The translations under genes were made by a program, and so were the position numbers. The notes beneath the pieces were generated by a model. The model made no database searches. It had not been told where the DNA came from and worked only from the letters and a program-made list of their open reading frames with translations. Source: Leptospirillum sp. (GTDB lineage Bacteria; Nitrospirota; Leptospirillia; Leptospirillales; Leptospirillaceae). From it: a stretch of DNA of 28,973 bases. Each line of letters opens with the position of its first letter. The stretch's first letter is position 1. The stretch is from contig DAHWKF010000003.1 of the NCBI GenBank assembly GCA_027343785.1, forward strand, positions 1 through 28,973, written 5' to 3'. Below, piece by piece: positions 16,449-23,553 of this stretch.

Positions 16449-16490
16449 GGATGGTTCAGGGGAAGGGAATCCTGAACCATCCGGTTTTTT
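16449..16490 (+). terminator. Perfect 12-bp hairpin with plus-strand T-run in the cpoB-mutL gap
   Basis: GGATGGTTCAGG (16449-16460) and CCTGAACCATCC (16471-16482) are perfect complements with a 10-base loop, followed on the plus strand by GGTTTTTT. The T-run faces plus-strand transcription although all neighbouring genes are on the minus strand. It would stop antisense RNA coming from mutL. On the minus strand the same hairpin lies in the mutL leader and can compete with a second pairing (AATCCTGAA/TTCAGGATT, 16468-16476 and 16493-16501). Confidence 0.55.
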
Positions 16491-16602
16491 GCTTCAGGAT
16501 TGATCGGCTTTCGTTGAGGGGTAAAGATCAGCGAGACAAGGACACCACGCACAAGAACAGTCAGAAAAGGGCGACGCCATTGCCCTTCCTGGCAACCCGG
16601 GC

Positions 16603-17430
16603 TCATTCCAGCATGGACAGCCGTCTTTTGGCCAGTTCATCCAGTTGCCTTTCCAGCGGAAAGAGCTCCAGGACGCGCCGATAACTGTGAATGGCCTCTT
16701 TTTTCTTTCCCAGGCTTTCATATGCCCGCCCGAGCTTGAAATAGGCCACCGCCCTTTTCGGACTGTCCGGATAATCCTTGATGACACGCATATAGGATGA
16801 AACTGCACCATCATAATGTTTCATATTGAAATCCGACTGCCCGACCCAGAATTCGGCCGATGAAGCCAGATGGGAATGGGGATAAATGCTGACGACCTGG
16901 GCAAACTCTTTTCTTGACAGTTGATAGTGCCCCGTCTGGTAATCATTCATGGCTTGCCGGTACAGCACGTCCACCGGAGGCGCTGACGAAGCCGGAGACA
17001 CGGATGGGGCAGCCGGAACCGGTGCGACTGGCGTGGCAACAACAGGAGGGGCGATGGATACCTGGTTTTGGGATCCCGGAGAGGTTGATGCCAACGGAGG
17101 AGCGCTGGTTCCCAGGGACTTGATCCGTGCGTTCTGCTCGTCGATTTTTTCCATCATCTGATCCAGCCTGTGATCGATGACATCAAGACGCCCCCGGAGA
17201 GTTGAGAGCCGGGCTTTCTGCTGATCCAGCCTGTTTTCAATATCCGCAAGTCTGACACTGTCCTTTGAGACAGACCCTGTGCCTGATTGTTGTTTCATCT
17301 TGTTGATTGCGGCCGTGTTGGCATCAACCCTGGCCTGAAGATCCGCCATATCCATCGACGAAGCGCATCCCAGCATGGAGAGGGAGAACATACCAGCCAA
17401 AATGCCTAAAGAGGTCTTTCCGAGGAACAT
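16603..17430 (-). CDS. cpoB: CpoB/YbgF-like Tol-associated TPR protein with lipobox
   Basis: The 275-residue protein has the YbgF layout: an export signal, an N-terminal coiled coil (about 25-105, DLQARVDANTAAINKMKQQ... and LDQMMEKIDEQNARIKSL), a Pro/Ala/Ser linker, and three C-terminal TPRs (about 150-275, YRQAMNDYQTGHYQLSRKEF...). CpoB coordinates peptidoglycan synthesis and Tol-driven outer-membrane constriction. The signal ends SMLGC, so it may be lipidated at C22, unlike soluble enterobacterial CpoB. The start at 17430 is chosen for AAGGA (17442-17438) 7 bases upstream. It is 41 bases downstream of tolB, in the place where pal would normally stand. Confidence 0.88.
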   Translation of the reverse strand: MFLGKTSLGILAGMFSLSMLGCASSMDMADLQARVDANTAAINKMKQQSGTGSVSKDSVRLADIENRLDQQKARLSTLRGRLDVIDHRLDQMMEKIDEQNARIKSLGTSAPPLASTSPGSQNQVSIAPPVVATPVAPVPAAPSVSPASSAPPVDVLYRQAMNDYQTGHYQLSRKEFAQVVSIYPHSHLASSAEFWVGQSDFNMKHYDGAVSSYMRVIKDYPDSPKRAVAYFKLGRAYESLGKKKEAIHSYRRVLELFPLERQLDELAKRRLSMLE

Positions 17431-17471
17431 CGAGACATCCTTTCTAGAAAGCAATCCCGCTCGACAACATA

Positions 17472-18812
17472 TCAATGGACAGCCCAGACCGGGGTGATCA
17501 CGGAATGGGGAAATACCCCGAGCCGATGAAGATGCGTTCCGTCCAGAAACATTTTTTCAATAAAACTGTGCCCCTTGACCTGATGTGTAAAGATAATGGT
17601 TCTCCCGTCAGGTGACCAGTCGGGACTATCGTCCTGTCCCGGGCCGTGCGTAATCTGTACATATCGGTCACCTGTCGGAGTTGTGAGGCATATCTTAGGA
17701 CGATGGTTCTCGTTCATGCAAACATATGCGACCACATCTCCCCTCGGAGACCAGGAAGGGGAAACATTGTAGAATCCCGAAAATGAAATCCGGTGCTCAT
17801 TGGATCCGTCCGAGTCCATCACGAATATCTGGGGGTGGCCGTCGCGATCCGAAACGAAAGCGATCTGCGACCCATCCGGGGACCAGGAAGGCGACAGATT
17901 GTTGCTATGGGAGAACGTCAGACGGTAAAACCGCTTGTCCCGTTCCCCATAGGCATAGATCTCCGTATTCTGGGAAACCTGGCTTTTCGAAAGGGCCATT
18001 GCGAGCTTCTCCCCGTCACGTGAAAATCCGGGTGTTATGTTGAGGCCCGGGAACCGAGCCAAAGGTTTTCTGTGTCCGGTTGAAAGATCATAGGCCAGGA
18101 TCTGGGGAACGCCGTGAAGGTAGGATGTGTAGACGATCAGATGTTTGTGTAGCGACCATGCGGGTGTATAAGCCAGGACCCTGTCCCAGGTCAGCCTGTG
18201 AATCCCTTCTCCGTCAAAATCCATGACATAAAGATCATAACCGCGACGCCGGTTTTTACCCACAAATGCGATCCGGCCATCGGCGACGCCCTTGAATCCG
18301 GTAAACTGGAAAACAATGTCGTCCACAAATCGGTGGACAACGACACGGACATTTCCGGTGGTCGTATATTTTCTGGACAGCAGGACCGAACCGTTCAGCG
18401 GATCACGGACAATGCCAACCAGGTGGGTCCCCAGTTCATCCTTGATCAGCTGGGCCCCGATCACTCCTTCGATTCCGACCCCTCCCAGCTGTCTGGCTGA
18501 TTCTCCTGTCAAAAGCATGTTCGCGAGTGATGCCTCCACTTTCTGGTCCAGTGGCACCATTTCAAAATACCCAGACTCTTCCAGGTCTTTGGCGATCAGG
18601 TGATTGACATACCGGACATCGGACGGCAAAAGATTGCGGGCTCCGAGGGGAACATATGACACCTTGAAGAAAAGGGCCGTCTGGTTTGTAATAACGTTAA
18701 GGTTGACGGCATCAGCCCGTTCCGGAACGTTCCAGCAAAACCATAAAAACAGTCCCCCTATCAACAGCCAGACAGTTCTTGAAAACGGCATGTTTCCCCC
18801 GCTACCTCTCAT
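17472..18812 (-). CDS. tolB: Tol-Pal system protein TolB
   Basis: TolB is a periplasmic protein. An N-terminal domain (here about 25-150) is followed by a six-bladed beta-propeller (about 160-445) with typical blade motifs: PSWSPDGSQIAFVSDRDGHPQIFVMD, PSWSPRGDVVAYV, and PDWSPDGRTIIFTH. In the classic system it binds Pal, OmpA-like proteins and TolA. A signal peptide (TVWLLIGGLFLWFCWNVPERADA) is present. The start at 18812 has GGAGG 8 bases upstream and overlaps the tolA stop by 11 bases; ATG 18791 with GGGGG just upstream is an equally possible start and gives a cleaner signal peptide. No pal follows. Confidence 0.93.
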   Translation of the reverse strand: MRGSGGNMPFSRTVWLLIGGLFLWFCWNVPERADAVNLNVITNQTALFFKVSYVPLGARNLLPSDVRYVNHLIAKDLEESGYFEMVPLDQKVEASLANMLLTGESARQLGGVGIEGVIGAQLIKDELGTHLVGIVRDPLNGSVLLSRKYTTTGNVRVVVHRFVDDIVFQFTGFKGVADGRIAFVGKNRRRGYDLYVMDFDGEGIHRLTWDRVLAYTPAWSLHKHLIVYTSYLHGVPQILAYDLSTGHRKPLARFPGLNITPGFSRDGEKLAMALSKSQVSQNTEIYAYGERDKRFYRLTFSHSNNLSPSWSPDGSQIAFVSDRDGHPQIFVMDSDGSNEHRISFSGFYNVSPSWSPRGDVVAYVCMNENHRPKICLTTPTGDRYVQITHGPGQDDSPDWSPDGRTIIFTHQVKGHSFIEKMFLDGTHLHRLGVFPHSVITPVWAVH

Positions 18813-19632
18813 CAAGAACGCCTCCATGATGAATAGCTTCAAGTGTCACAGTCACTACCTCCTTGTCTTTCGAAAATCCCGGCGGGAAGGGCGGGAAGGG
18901 AACGGATCTCAGAATGGCCATCCTTGCCGCATCGTCGAACATGCTGTTTCCGGACGCACCGACAACCACCGGTTGGTCACTGATATGACCGTTCTTCAGC
19001 AGGACAAACTGAACAGTGGCTTTCAACCCTTTCGTTCCCGGCGGAGGGAACCAGTTCGACTTGATCCGGGAAATCAGCAAATGTTCCAGAAAGGTCGGAA
19101 ACGACTGTCCGGAAATGTCCATTTTGACAGGAGCCGGATGCGGATTGGGAACCTTTGAGGGATTCAGTACAGGTTTCGCCAGGGGATGGGAGTTTTTCTC
19201 CATCTTGGACACCACATGATGAGCCAAAGGAGGTGGGGGGTGCAAAGCCTTTTTTTTCTGAACAGTTTTGACGCGGGAGCGATGAGCTGTTTTTTTCAGG
19301 TGCGCCGGTTTCACCTGCTTCTTTTTCTTCAGGAGAGGAATCCGCGCTTTTTTGACAACTCGCACATGCCGGACCGGAGAGGATGGATGTACAGGAAGGG
19401 GTTCCCGGACCACCTTTTTCACAACATGCCGGGGCGGCAGGGTAACCGGAGCCTGTTTTTGCGGAGGAACCTCAGAAACCAGCTCAACGGTCGTGGCCTC
19501 CGGAAAACCTTTGGATTTGGTCGTGTGATAGAAAATCAGGAGCAAGGCGACAGCCATATGAAACGACAAGGAGATAAAAAAAAACCAACCGGGCGATACA
19601 CCCCCTACCCGGCGGGATTCGGCATGGATCAC
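18802..19632 (-). CDS. tolA: TolA/TonB-like energy-transducing protein
   Basis: The 276-residue protein has an N-terminal membrane helix (about 16-36, WFFFISLSFHMAVALLLIFY) and a long Lys/His/Pro/Val-rich periplasm-spanning region (about 50-175). Its C-terminal TonB/TolA-type domain (about 185-270) contains ATVQFVLLKNGHISD...FDDAARMAILRSVPFPPFP. It should transmit the proton-motive force from TolQR to the outer membrane. The start is GTG, 6 bases after the tolR stop, without a strong ribosome binding site, so coupling to tolR is likely. The name follows the operon order; the C-terminal domain alone cannot separate TolA from TonB. Confidence 0.88.
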   Translation of the reverse strand: MIHAESRRVGGVSPGWFFFISLSFHMAVALLLIFYHTTKSKGFPEATTVELVSEVPPQKQAPVTLPPRHVVKKVVREPLPVHPSSPVRHVRVVKKARIPLLKKKKQVKPAHLKKTAHRSRVKTVQKKKALHPPPPLAHHVVSKMEKNSHPLAKPVLNPSKVPNPHPAPVKMDISGQSFPTFLEHLLISRIKSNWFPPPGTKGLKATVQFVLLKNGHISDQPVVVGASGNSMFDDAARMAILRSVPFPPFPPGFSKDKEVVTVTLEAIHHGGVLDER

Positions 19633-19638
19633 AGATGT

Positions 19639-20061
19639 CTATTCCGTATTTTGGGGTGTCGGCATGGTAATCATTCCAAGCCTGTCAATACCGGCCTGCT
19701 TGACAATATCCATCAGGTGGACGACAACGCCATAATTGACTTTCCGGTCTGCCTTCAGATAAACCACAACCCTTTTGTCTTTCTGGTAATAGGCTGATAG
19801 CATCGGCCGCAAATCCTGCCATTCGACCTTGTGTCCCCCCACAAAGACCGTCCCCTGGTGGGTGATCGAGACGACGACCTTGGGGATCGGCTTCTTGATA
19901 CTGTTTGTAGCGGTTTTGGGAAGGTTGATCTTGAGTCCCCTGTAAAGGAGCGGAGTCGCCAGCATAAAGATGATCAACAGGACAAGGACCACATCGATAA
20001 AAGGAACCATATTGATTTCGGAGAGCATATCGTTGCGCGTGCCTCTCGGATTGATCTTCAT
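19639..20061 (-). CDS. tolR: TolR (ExbD/TolR family)
   Basis: The 140-residue protein has a short N-terminus and one membrane helix (about 18-38, MVPFIDVVLVLLIIFMLATP) carrying the proton-path Asp in PFIDVVLVLL, then a periplasmic domain ending LGMITMP. It forms the proton channel with TolQ. The start at 20061 shares its A with the tolQ TGA (TGATG), with GGAAGGA upstream. A GTG at 20073 would add four residues. Confidence 0.92.
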   Translation of the reverse strand: MKINPRGTRNDMLSEINMVPFIDVVLVLLIIFMLATPLLYRGLKINLPKTATNSIKKPIPKVVVSITHQGTVFVGGHKVEWQDLRPMLSAYYQKDKRVVVYLKADRKVNYGVVVHLMDIVKQAGIDRLGMITMPTPQNTE

Positions 20062-20732
20062 CAGTCCTTCCACCGCTCTTCCGAAACGACATTGAGGATT
20101 TCAAGGATAAACGTATCGGCAACACCATGAATCTGCCGTATTTTCTGTAAAAAGTAGTTATAGAAAATCACAGCCGGGATGGCGGTAAAGAGGCCCGCCG
20201 CCGTGGTAACGAGGGCGTCTGCGATTCCGGGCGCCACCGAAGCGATGCTGGCAGAAGCCTGCTGGCTGATATCCCTGAACGCATGAATGATCCCCCAGAC
20301 GGTTCCCAGCAATCCGACGAAAGGCGATATATTGGCCGTAGTCGCAAGCACGGGCAAATAGGATTCCAGTCTGGCCTGCTCCTCCTGGGTCGCCTGGGTC
20401 AGGGTCCGGTGGATGACATCGAGGTCCATTTCGGAACTCCGCCCTCCGGAGACCATCCACTTGTCTTTCAGCGACTGCACTTTCTCATAGCCCGCCCGGA
20501 AAACAAAAGCCAAGGTGGACTTCTTGTATTCGCCCGCTTCCTGGTAAAGTCTTGAAAATCGGTCCGTTCTTTTGAACGCCTTGACAAACTGGCGGTTTTC
20601 GCGGACAGACCGGGAAACGATGTAAAGCTTATAAAAAACGATTCCCCAACTCAGGGCAGACATAAAAAGAAGCGTCCCCAGCACAGCTTCCGCCATCGGA
20701 CTGACCTGGGACAAGAAATTAAAAAGTGTCAT
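20061..20732 (-). CDS. tolQ: TolQ (ExbB/TolQ/MotA family proton channel)
   Basis: The 223-residue protein has three membrane helices (about 14-34, 125-150 and 160-190). It contains the conserved central block TANISPFVGLLGTVWGIIHAFRDIS and ITTAAGLFTAIPAVIFYNYF-type helix (here VTTAAGLFTAIPAVIFYNYF). With TolR it forms the proton-driven motor of the Tol system. It is the first gene of the Tol block; ExbB is the alternative name, but the following tolR, tolA and tolB settle it as TolQ. The ATG has only a weak AAAGAG upstream. Confidence 0.94.
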   Translation of the reverse strand: MTLFNFLSQVSPMAEAVLGTLLFMSALSWGIVFYKLYIVSRSVRENRQFVKAFKRTDRFSRLYQEAGEYKKSTLAFVFRAGYEKVQSLKDKWMVSGGRSSEMDLDVIHRTLTQATQEEQARLESYLPVLATTANISPFVGLLGTVWGIIHAFRDISQQASASIASVAPGIADALVTTAAGLFTAIPAVIFYNYFLQKIRQIHGVADTFILEILNVVSEERWKD

Positions 20733-21039
20733 GGGGCTCTTTCTTTGAAAAAAACCTCTCTGAGGTCGTCAGCATGCCCGGAATCATAAAAACAGGATCG
20801 GATGTTTGCACAGAAAAGGGGTTCCGGAGGAAAAAGACCATCACAAAACGAAGCCATAAGGGACAGACCAATCGTTGTGGTATCTGCAGGATGAAGTCTT
20901 CCGTATTCGGCACACTGCCAATATGTTCATGCGCAGTCCGGCATGGATGGTGCCTTTGGGATCAAACCCTTCACATTCTTGAAAATGAAGAGTACATGTG
21001 AGGAAAGGAGTACAATGTCCCGATATCCGAATCAAACAA
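20733..21039. other. Spacer between tolQ and tRNA-Asp, no gene supported
   Basis: Short frames on both strands have no recognisable translation. On the minus strand a TATGAT hexamer lies near 20786 but without a fitting -35. Read-through from the tRNA-Asp promoter could serve tolQ, since no terminator with a T-run is seen between them. A plus-strand ATG at 21016 has GGAAAGGAG upstream, but its frame runs through the tRNA. Confidence 0.4.
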
Positions 21040-21116
21040 TGGCGGGGCCGACGGGGCTCGAACCCGCGACCTCTGGCGTGACAGGCCAGCGTTCTAACCA
21101 GCTGAACTACGGCCCC
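21040..21116 (-). tRNA. tRNA-Asp (anticodon GTC)
   Basis: A full 77-base cloverleaf on the minus strand includes an encoded CCA (21042-21040). Acceptor GGGGCCG/CGGCCCC, D stem GTTC/GAAC, anticodon stem CTGGC/GCCAG with loop CTGTCAC (anticodon at 21082-21080), T stem GCGGG/CCCGT with loop TTCGAGC. It is one of the four tRNA types that receive queuosine, and queF lies nearby. Confidence 0.97.
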
Positions 21117-21143
21117 GGATGTCTGCCTTCAGAAACTTGGACA

Positions 21144-21172
21144 ATCATAGTGGACTTTTGGGCAGCAATCAA
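21144..21172 (-). promoter_or_regulatory. Promoter of tRNA-Asp
   Basis: TTGATT (21172-21167) and TATGAT (21149-21144) are spaced by 17 bases on the minus strand. Predicted start is near 21137, about 20 bases before the tRNA 5' end, a usual distance for a tRNA leader. Confidence 0.6.
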
Positions 21173-21245
21173 GTATGAACAATCCGATTGTGATCCAGAA
21201 CACTGTCCTGAAGGACCTTTGCCAGGGAGCAGGCGTTTTGGCGGG

Positions 21246-21274
21246 TTGATTCTCCCTGTTTTGGATGACATAAT
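21246..21274 (+). promoter_or_regulatory. Promoter of the thioesterase-tRNA-Val-queF unit
   Basis: TTGATT (21246-21251) and CATAAT (21269-21274, 5 of 6) are spaced by 17 bases. Transcription would begin 6-8 bases later, at about 21280-21282, which coincides with the ATG at 21281. This predicts a leaderless mRNA, in keeping with the absence of a ribosome binding site. Confidence 0.55.
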
Positions 21275-21280
21275 CAGCCC

Positions 21281-21727
21281 ATGGTGACAAAGACGGATTT
21301 CAGGGTCCGTTATTCCGAAACTGACGGACAGCGGCGGGCGCATCATTCGCACTACCCCATCTGGTTCGAAATGGGGAGGGCGGATTTTTGCAGGACAGCC
21401 GGTTTTGATTATAAAAATCTTGAAGACACGGGATTTTTTCTGGTCGTTGCAAGGCTGGAATGTCAGTACAGGTCTCCCCTGGAATATGATGACCTGGTCC
21501 AGATCCAGACCCGTCTTGTCTCATTGTCCCGAAAACTCATGACCTTCGAATATAACGTATTCAACATGAGCCGGAGTGGCATCACCGCCGGGGAAGGAAA
21601 AACGGTTCTTGTCTGTATTGATCGTCAGGGACAGCCGGCCTCGCTTCCGGCAGAAATTCGAGAACGGTTATTATCCTGCGCCACCCCAGGCGGAGGTAAA
21701 CTTCACGCATCCATTCCGGGCGGATAG
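21281..21727 (+). CDS. YbgC-like acyl-CoA thioesterase (4HBT hot-dog fold)
   Basis: The 148-residue protein is a hot-dog thioesterase of the 4-hydroxybenzoyl-CoA/YbgC group, which hydrolyses acyl-CoA or acyl-ACP thioesters. The signature VRYSETDGQRRAHHSHYPIWFEMGRADF contains the catalytic Asp (D15). The usual GVVxH stretch is replaced by QRRAHH. YbgC genes commonly head tol operons; here it is divergent from tolQ, with tRNA-Asp between. The ATG has no ribosome binding site and lies at the predicted transcription start. The stop codon TAG is bases 8-10 of the downstream tRNA-Val gene, so the last ten bases of the CDS lie within the tRNA. Confidence 0.88.
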   Translation: MVTKTDFRVRYSETDGQRRAHHSHYPIWFEMGRADFCRTAGFDYKNLEDTGFFLVVARLECQYRSPLEYDDLVQIQTRLVSLSRKLMTFEYNVFNMSRSGITAGEGKTVLVCIDRQGQPASLPAEIRERLLSCATPGGGKLHASIPGG

Positions 21728-21793
21728 CTCAGTCGGTAGAGCGCAGCTCTTACACAGCTGATGTCGCAGGTTCGAGCCCTGTTCCGCCCACCA
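21718..21793 (+). tRNA. tRNA-Val (anticodon TAC)
   Basis: A 76-base cloverleaf with encoded CCA (21791-21793). Acceptor GGGCGGA/TCCGCCC, D stem GCTC/GAGC, anticodon stem CAGCT/AGCTG with loop CTTACAC (anticodon 21751-21753), T stem GCAGG/CCTGT with loop TTCGAGC. It overlaps the 3' end of the thioesterase gene by ten bases on the same strand. Confidence 0.97.
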
Positions 21794-21839
21794 CCCACAG
21801 TGATCGCTGCCCCCGAGCCAGTTCTGGAGTCCATGCCGA

Positions 21840-22289
21840 ATGTCCCCGTTAAAAAACAAAAAGAAAAAACCGCCCGCACCGGAGACCGAAAAGTTTCGAT
21901 ACGGAGATCTCGCCATTCAGGAAAACCATCTGGAAAAATGGCCCGCACCTTCTTATGGAACTCCAATGGAAATCCGGATTTCCTTCCCAGAATTTACCTG
22001 TCTGTGTCCCCGTTCGGGCTATCCGGATTTTGCCACAATCCATTTGCGTTACCGGCCTTCTGAACTCATTGTGGAACTCAAATCCCTGAAGCTTTACCTG
22101 AACTCTTTCAGGACCCGTCATATTTCCCATGAAGAATCCGCTTCTATCATATACAGGGATCTGATGCGTCTTCTGAAACCGCATTTTCTGGAGGTCGTTG
22201 CCGACTTCAACGTCCGCGGGAACGTCAAGACGGTCATCACTCTCCATTCGGAAATGGGGGAAACACCGGAAAAGGACAAGACGCATTGA
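21840..22289 (+). CDS. queF: NADPH-dependent 7-cyano-7-deazaguanine reductase QueF
   Basis: The 149-residue enzyme reduces the nitrile preQ0 to the amine preQ1 in queuosine synthesis. It is the short, unimodular (YkvM-type) form. The catalytic C56 and D63 are kept in PEFTCLCPRSGYPDFATI with the spacing of the Bacillus enzyme. The QueF motif ELKSLKLYLNSFR and the C-terminal VVADFNVRGNVKTVI are present. The N-terminus is lysine-rich. The ATG has GGAG 10 bases upstream and lies 46 bases after tRNA-Val, with no terminator or obvious promoter between, so it is likely co-transcribed with the tRNA. Confidence 0.94.
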   Translation: MSPLKNKKKKPPAPETEKFRYGDLAIQENHLEKWPAPSYGTPMEIRISFPEFTCLCPRSGYPDFATIHLRYRPSELIVELKSLKLYLNSFRTRHISHEESASIIYRDLMRLLKPHFLEVVADFNVRGNVKTVITLHSEMGETPEKDKTH

Positions 22290-22357
22290 TCCAGGGCACA
22301 CCACCCGGACTTTTTTCTCCGATGGCAGGATGACACACGGGGTGAAGACCCGCGAAG

Positions 22358-23134
22358 TTACAGCTTAAAAAATCCGGGAGGAAAAACAGGATTCTCCTCA
22401 CAATTTTCATATTCGACCCTTTCCATAAACCTCCCTTGCGGTGAAATCGTCTCCACCATCCGGAGCCACCCTTTTTTCTGATCAAATACAAGAAGCATTC
22501 GCCCGAATGTCCGACGGGCTTCCACGACATCGGGAGCCACATTCAATATGTTCACCGGAGTCCCTTTCCAGCTACCCGTTCCCAGATAAACACAAGATTT
22601 TGAAAGACAGGCGGGGACCAGTATGCGTTCCAGGAAACTCTTGAAATCCGCATGGTCAATCGTGTGACCGAACCTTGAGACCAGAAGACTGTTATGCGGC
22701 GACAATGTCAGTGCCAGGCCCAAAAAAACGAACGGTTTGACCCGGACCCTGCGAGCAATGTCCCGGTAAACCAGTTTGGCGCCTTTTCTCGGGTATCTCA
22801 AACTGATCCGGACCGTTTTTTCCGGATACCGGACGGAAACTTCAAGCCATTCATCCGGTTTCCGATTGTCTTTCCTGTAAAAATTTTTCATCACACACTG
22901 GTAGGAATGTAGAGAGCGGATTTTTTCAGAAAAATCATGGAGGATGCTTTGAGCCTCCAAGAAACTATAGGTGCGGGAGGAAGAATTGATGGAGAATGCC
23001 GGGATGGGAAAGAGGATGTTATCTCCCGTCAAGGCCCATGCTGGCCATGACTTCGCCAGAAACAGGACAGCCAACCCCGCCCGGATCAGCAGTCCTATCA
23101 GGACAAGACTCCGAATTCGGGATCTCGCAGGCAT
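22358..23134 (-). CDS. Exported LolA-like / DUF1571-like protein
   Basis: The 258-residue protein has an N-terminal signal sequence (SLVLIGLLIRAGLAVLFLAKSWPAWA). The mature part resembles the LolA/LolB-like fold that binds lipids or lipoproteins: LHSYQCVMKNFYRK...EWLEVSVRYPEKTVRISLRY, a helical middle, and the late strand pair MLLVFDQKKGWLRMVETISPQG. The family match is by general pattern only, with no decisive motif. It begins 2 bases after the stop of the small membrane protein gene, with AGGG just upstream, so the two are coupled. It is convergent with queF. Confidence 0.6.
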   Translation of the reverse strand: MPARSRIRSLVLIGLLIRAGLAVLFLAKSWPAWALTGDNILFPIPAFSINSSSRTYSFLEAQSILHDFSEKIRSLHSYQCVMKNFYRKDNRKPDEWLEVSVRYPEKTVRISLRYPRKGAKLVYRDIARRVRVKPFVFLGLALTLSPHNSLLVSRFGHTIDHADFKSFLERILVPACLSKSCVYLGTGSWKGTPVNILNVAPDVVEARRTFGRMLLVFDQKKGWLRMVETISPQGRFMERVEYENCEENPVFPPGFFKL

Positions 23135-23136
23135 TT

Positions 23137-23508
23137 CTACCCTATCAGGTTTTTATTCAGCGCAAGCTGCCATAGAATCAGCACTAGACCCAGAAGACCG
23201 AAAAAACCATGGGCAAATGTCAGAACCCTGACCATCCGTTGTCCTCCAAATCCTTTCAGGAGGAGAAGCAAGCCGAAAAAAACTGCCAGGAGCAAGGATA
23301 GAAGACCTTCGTCCATATATTTGAGCGGGCCCAGAATAAAATGCCGTGCAACCAGCATCAGGATACCGGTCAATCCAAGAGTCGGATGCAAAAATCCCAG
23401 CGCTTTCGGAAACTGTTTCCGGGATAGTTCCGTTCCCAGAAGGGCCACCCCCAGGATCGCTGCACAAATCAGAAAAATGGATCCTACAGTCAAAAGGCCC
23501 CTGTCCAT
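23137..23508 (-). CDS. Small four-helix membrane protein, function unknown
   Basis: The 123-residue protein is almost entirely hydrophobic. Four membrane helices are predicted by eye: about 5-25, 39-58, 66-88 and 93-115. There is no recognisable catalytic motif. A helix of the type LGFLHPTLGLTGILMLVARHF with two His could bind a cofactor, but this is only a guess. It is co-transcribed with the LolA-like gene downstream and lies 45 bases after the GAF-ANTAR gene. GGGGG lies upstream of the ATG. Confidence 0.65.
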   Translation of the reverse strand: MDRGLLTVGSIFLICAAILGVALLGTELSRKQFPKALGFLHPTLGLTGILMLVARHFILGPLKYMDEGLLSLLLAVFFGLLLLLKGFGGQRMVRVLTFAHGFFGLLGLVLILWQLALNKNLIG

Positions 23509-23553
23509 CTTACCCCCATCTGTTTCCCGTTGTGCAGACGAATCGTTTTTTTT

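Noticed and set aside
20943..21287. Plus-strand frame translating to AGPTGLEPATSGVTGQRSN and beyond
   Set aside because: It is the antisense translation of tRNA-Asp, a common false annotation. The good ribosome binding site before ATG 21016 is probably chance.
21671..21966. Minus-strand frames with translation such as NRARTCDISCVRAALYRLSYPPG
   Set aside because: They are antisense to tRNA-Val and overlap queF on the other strand.
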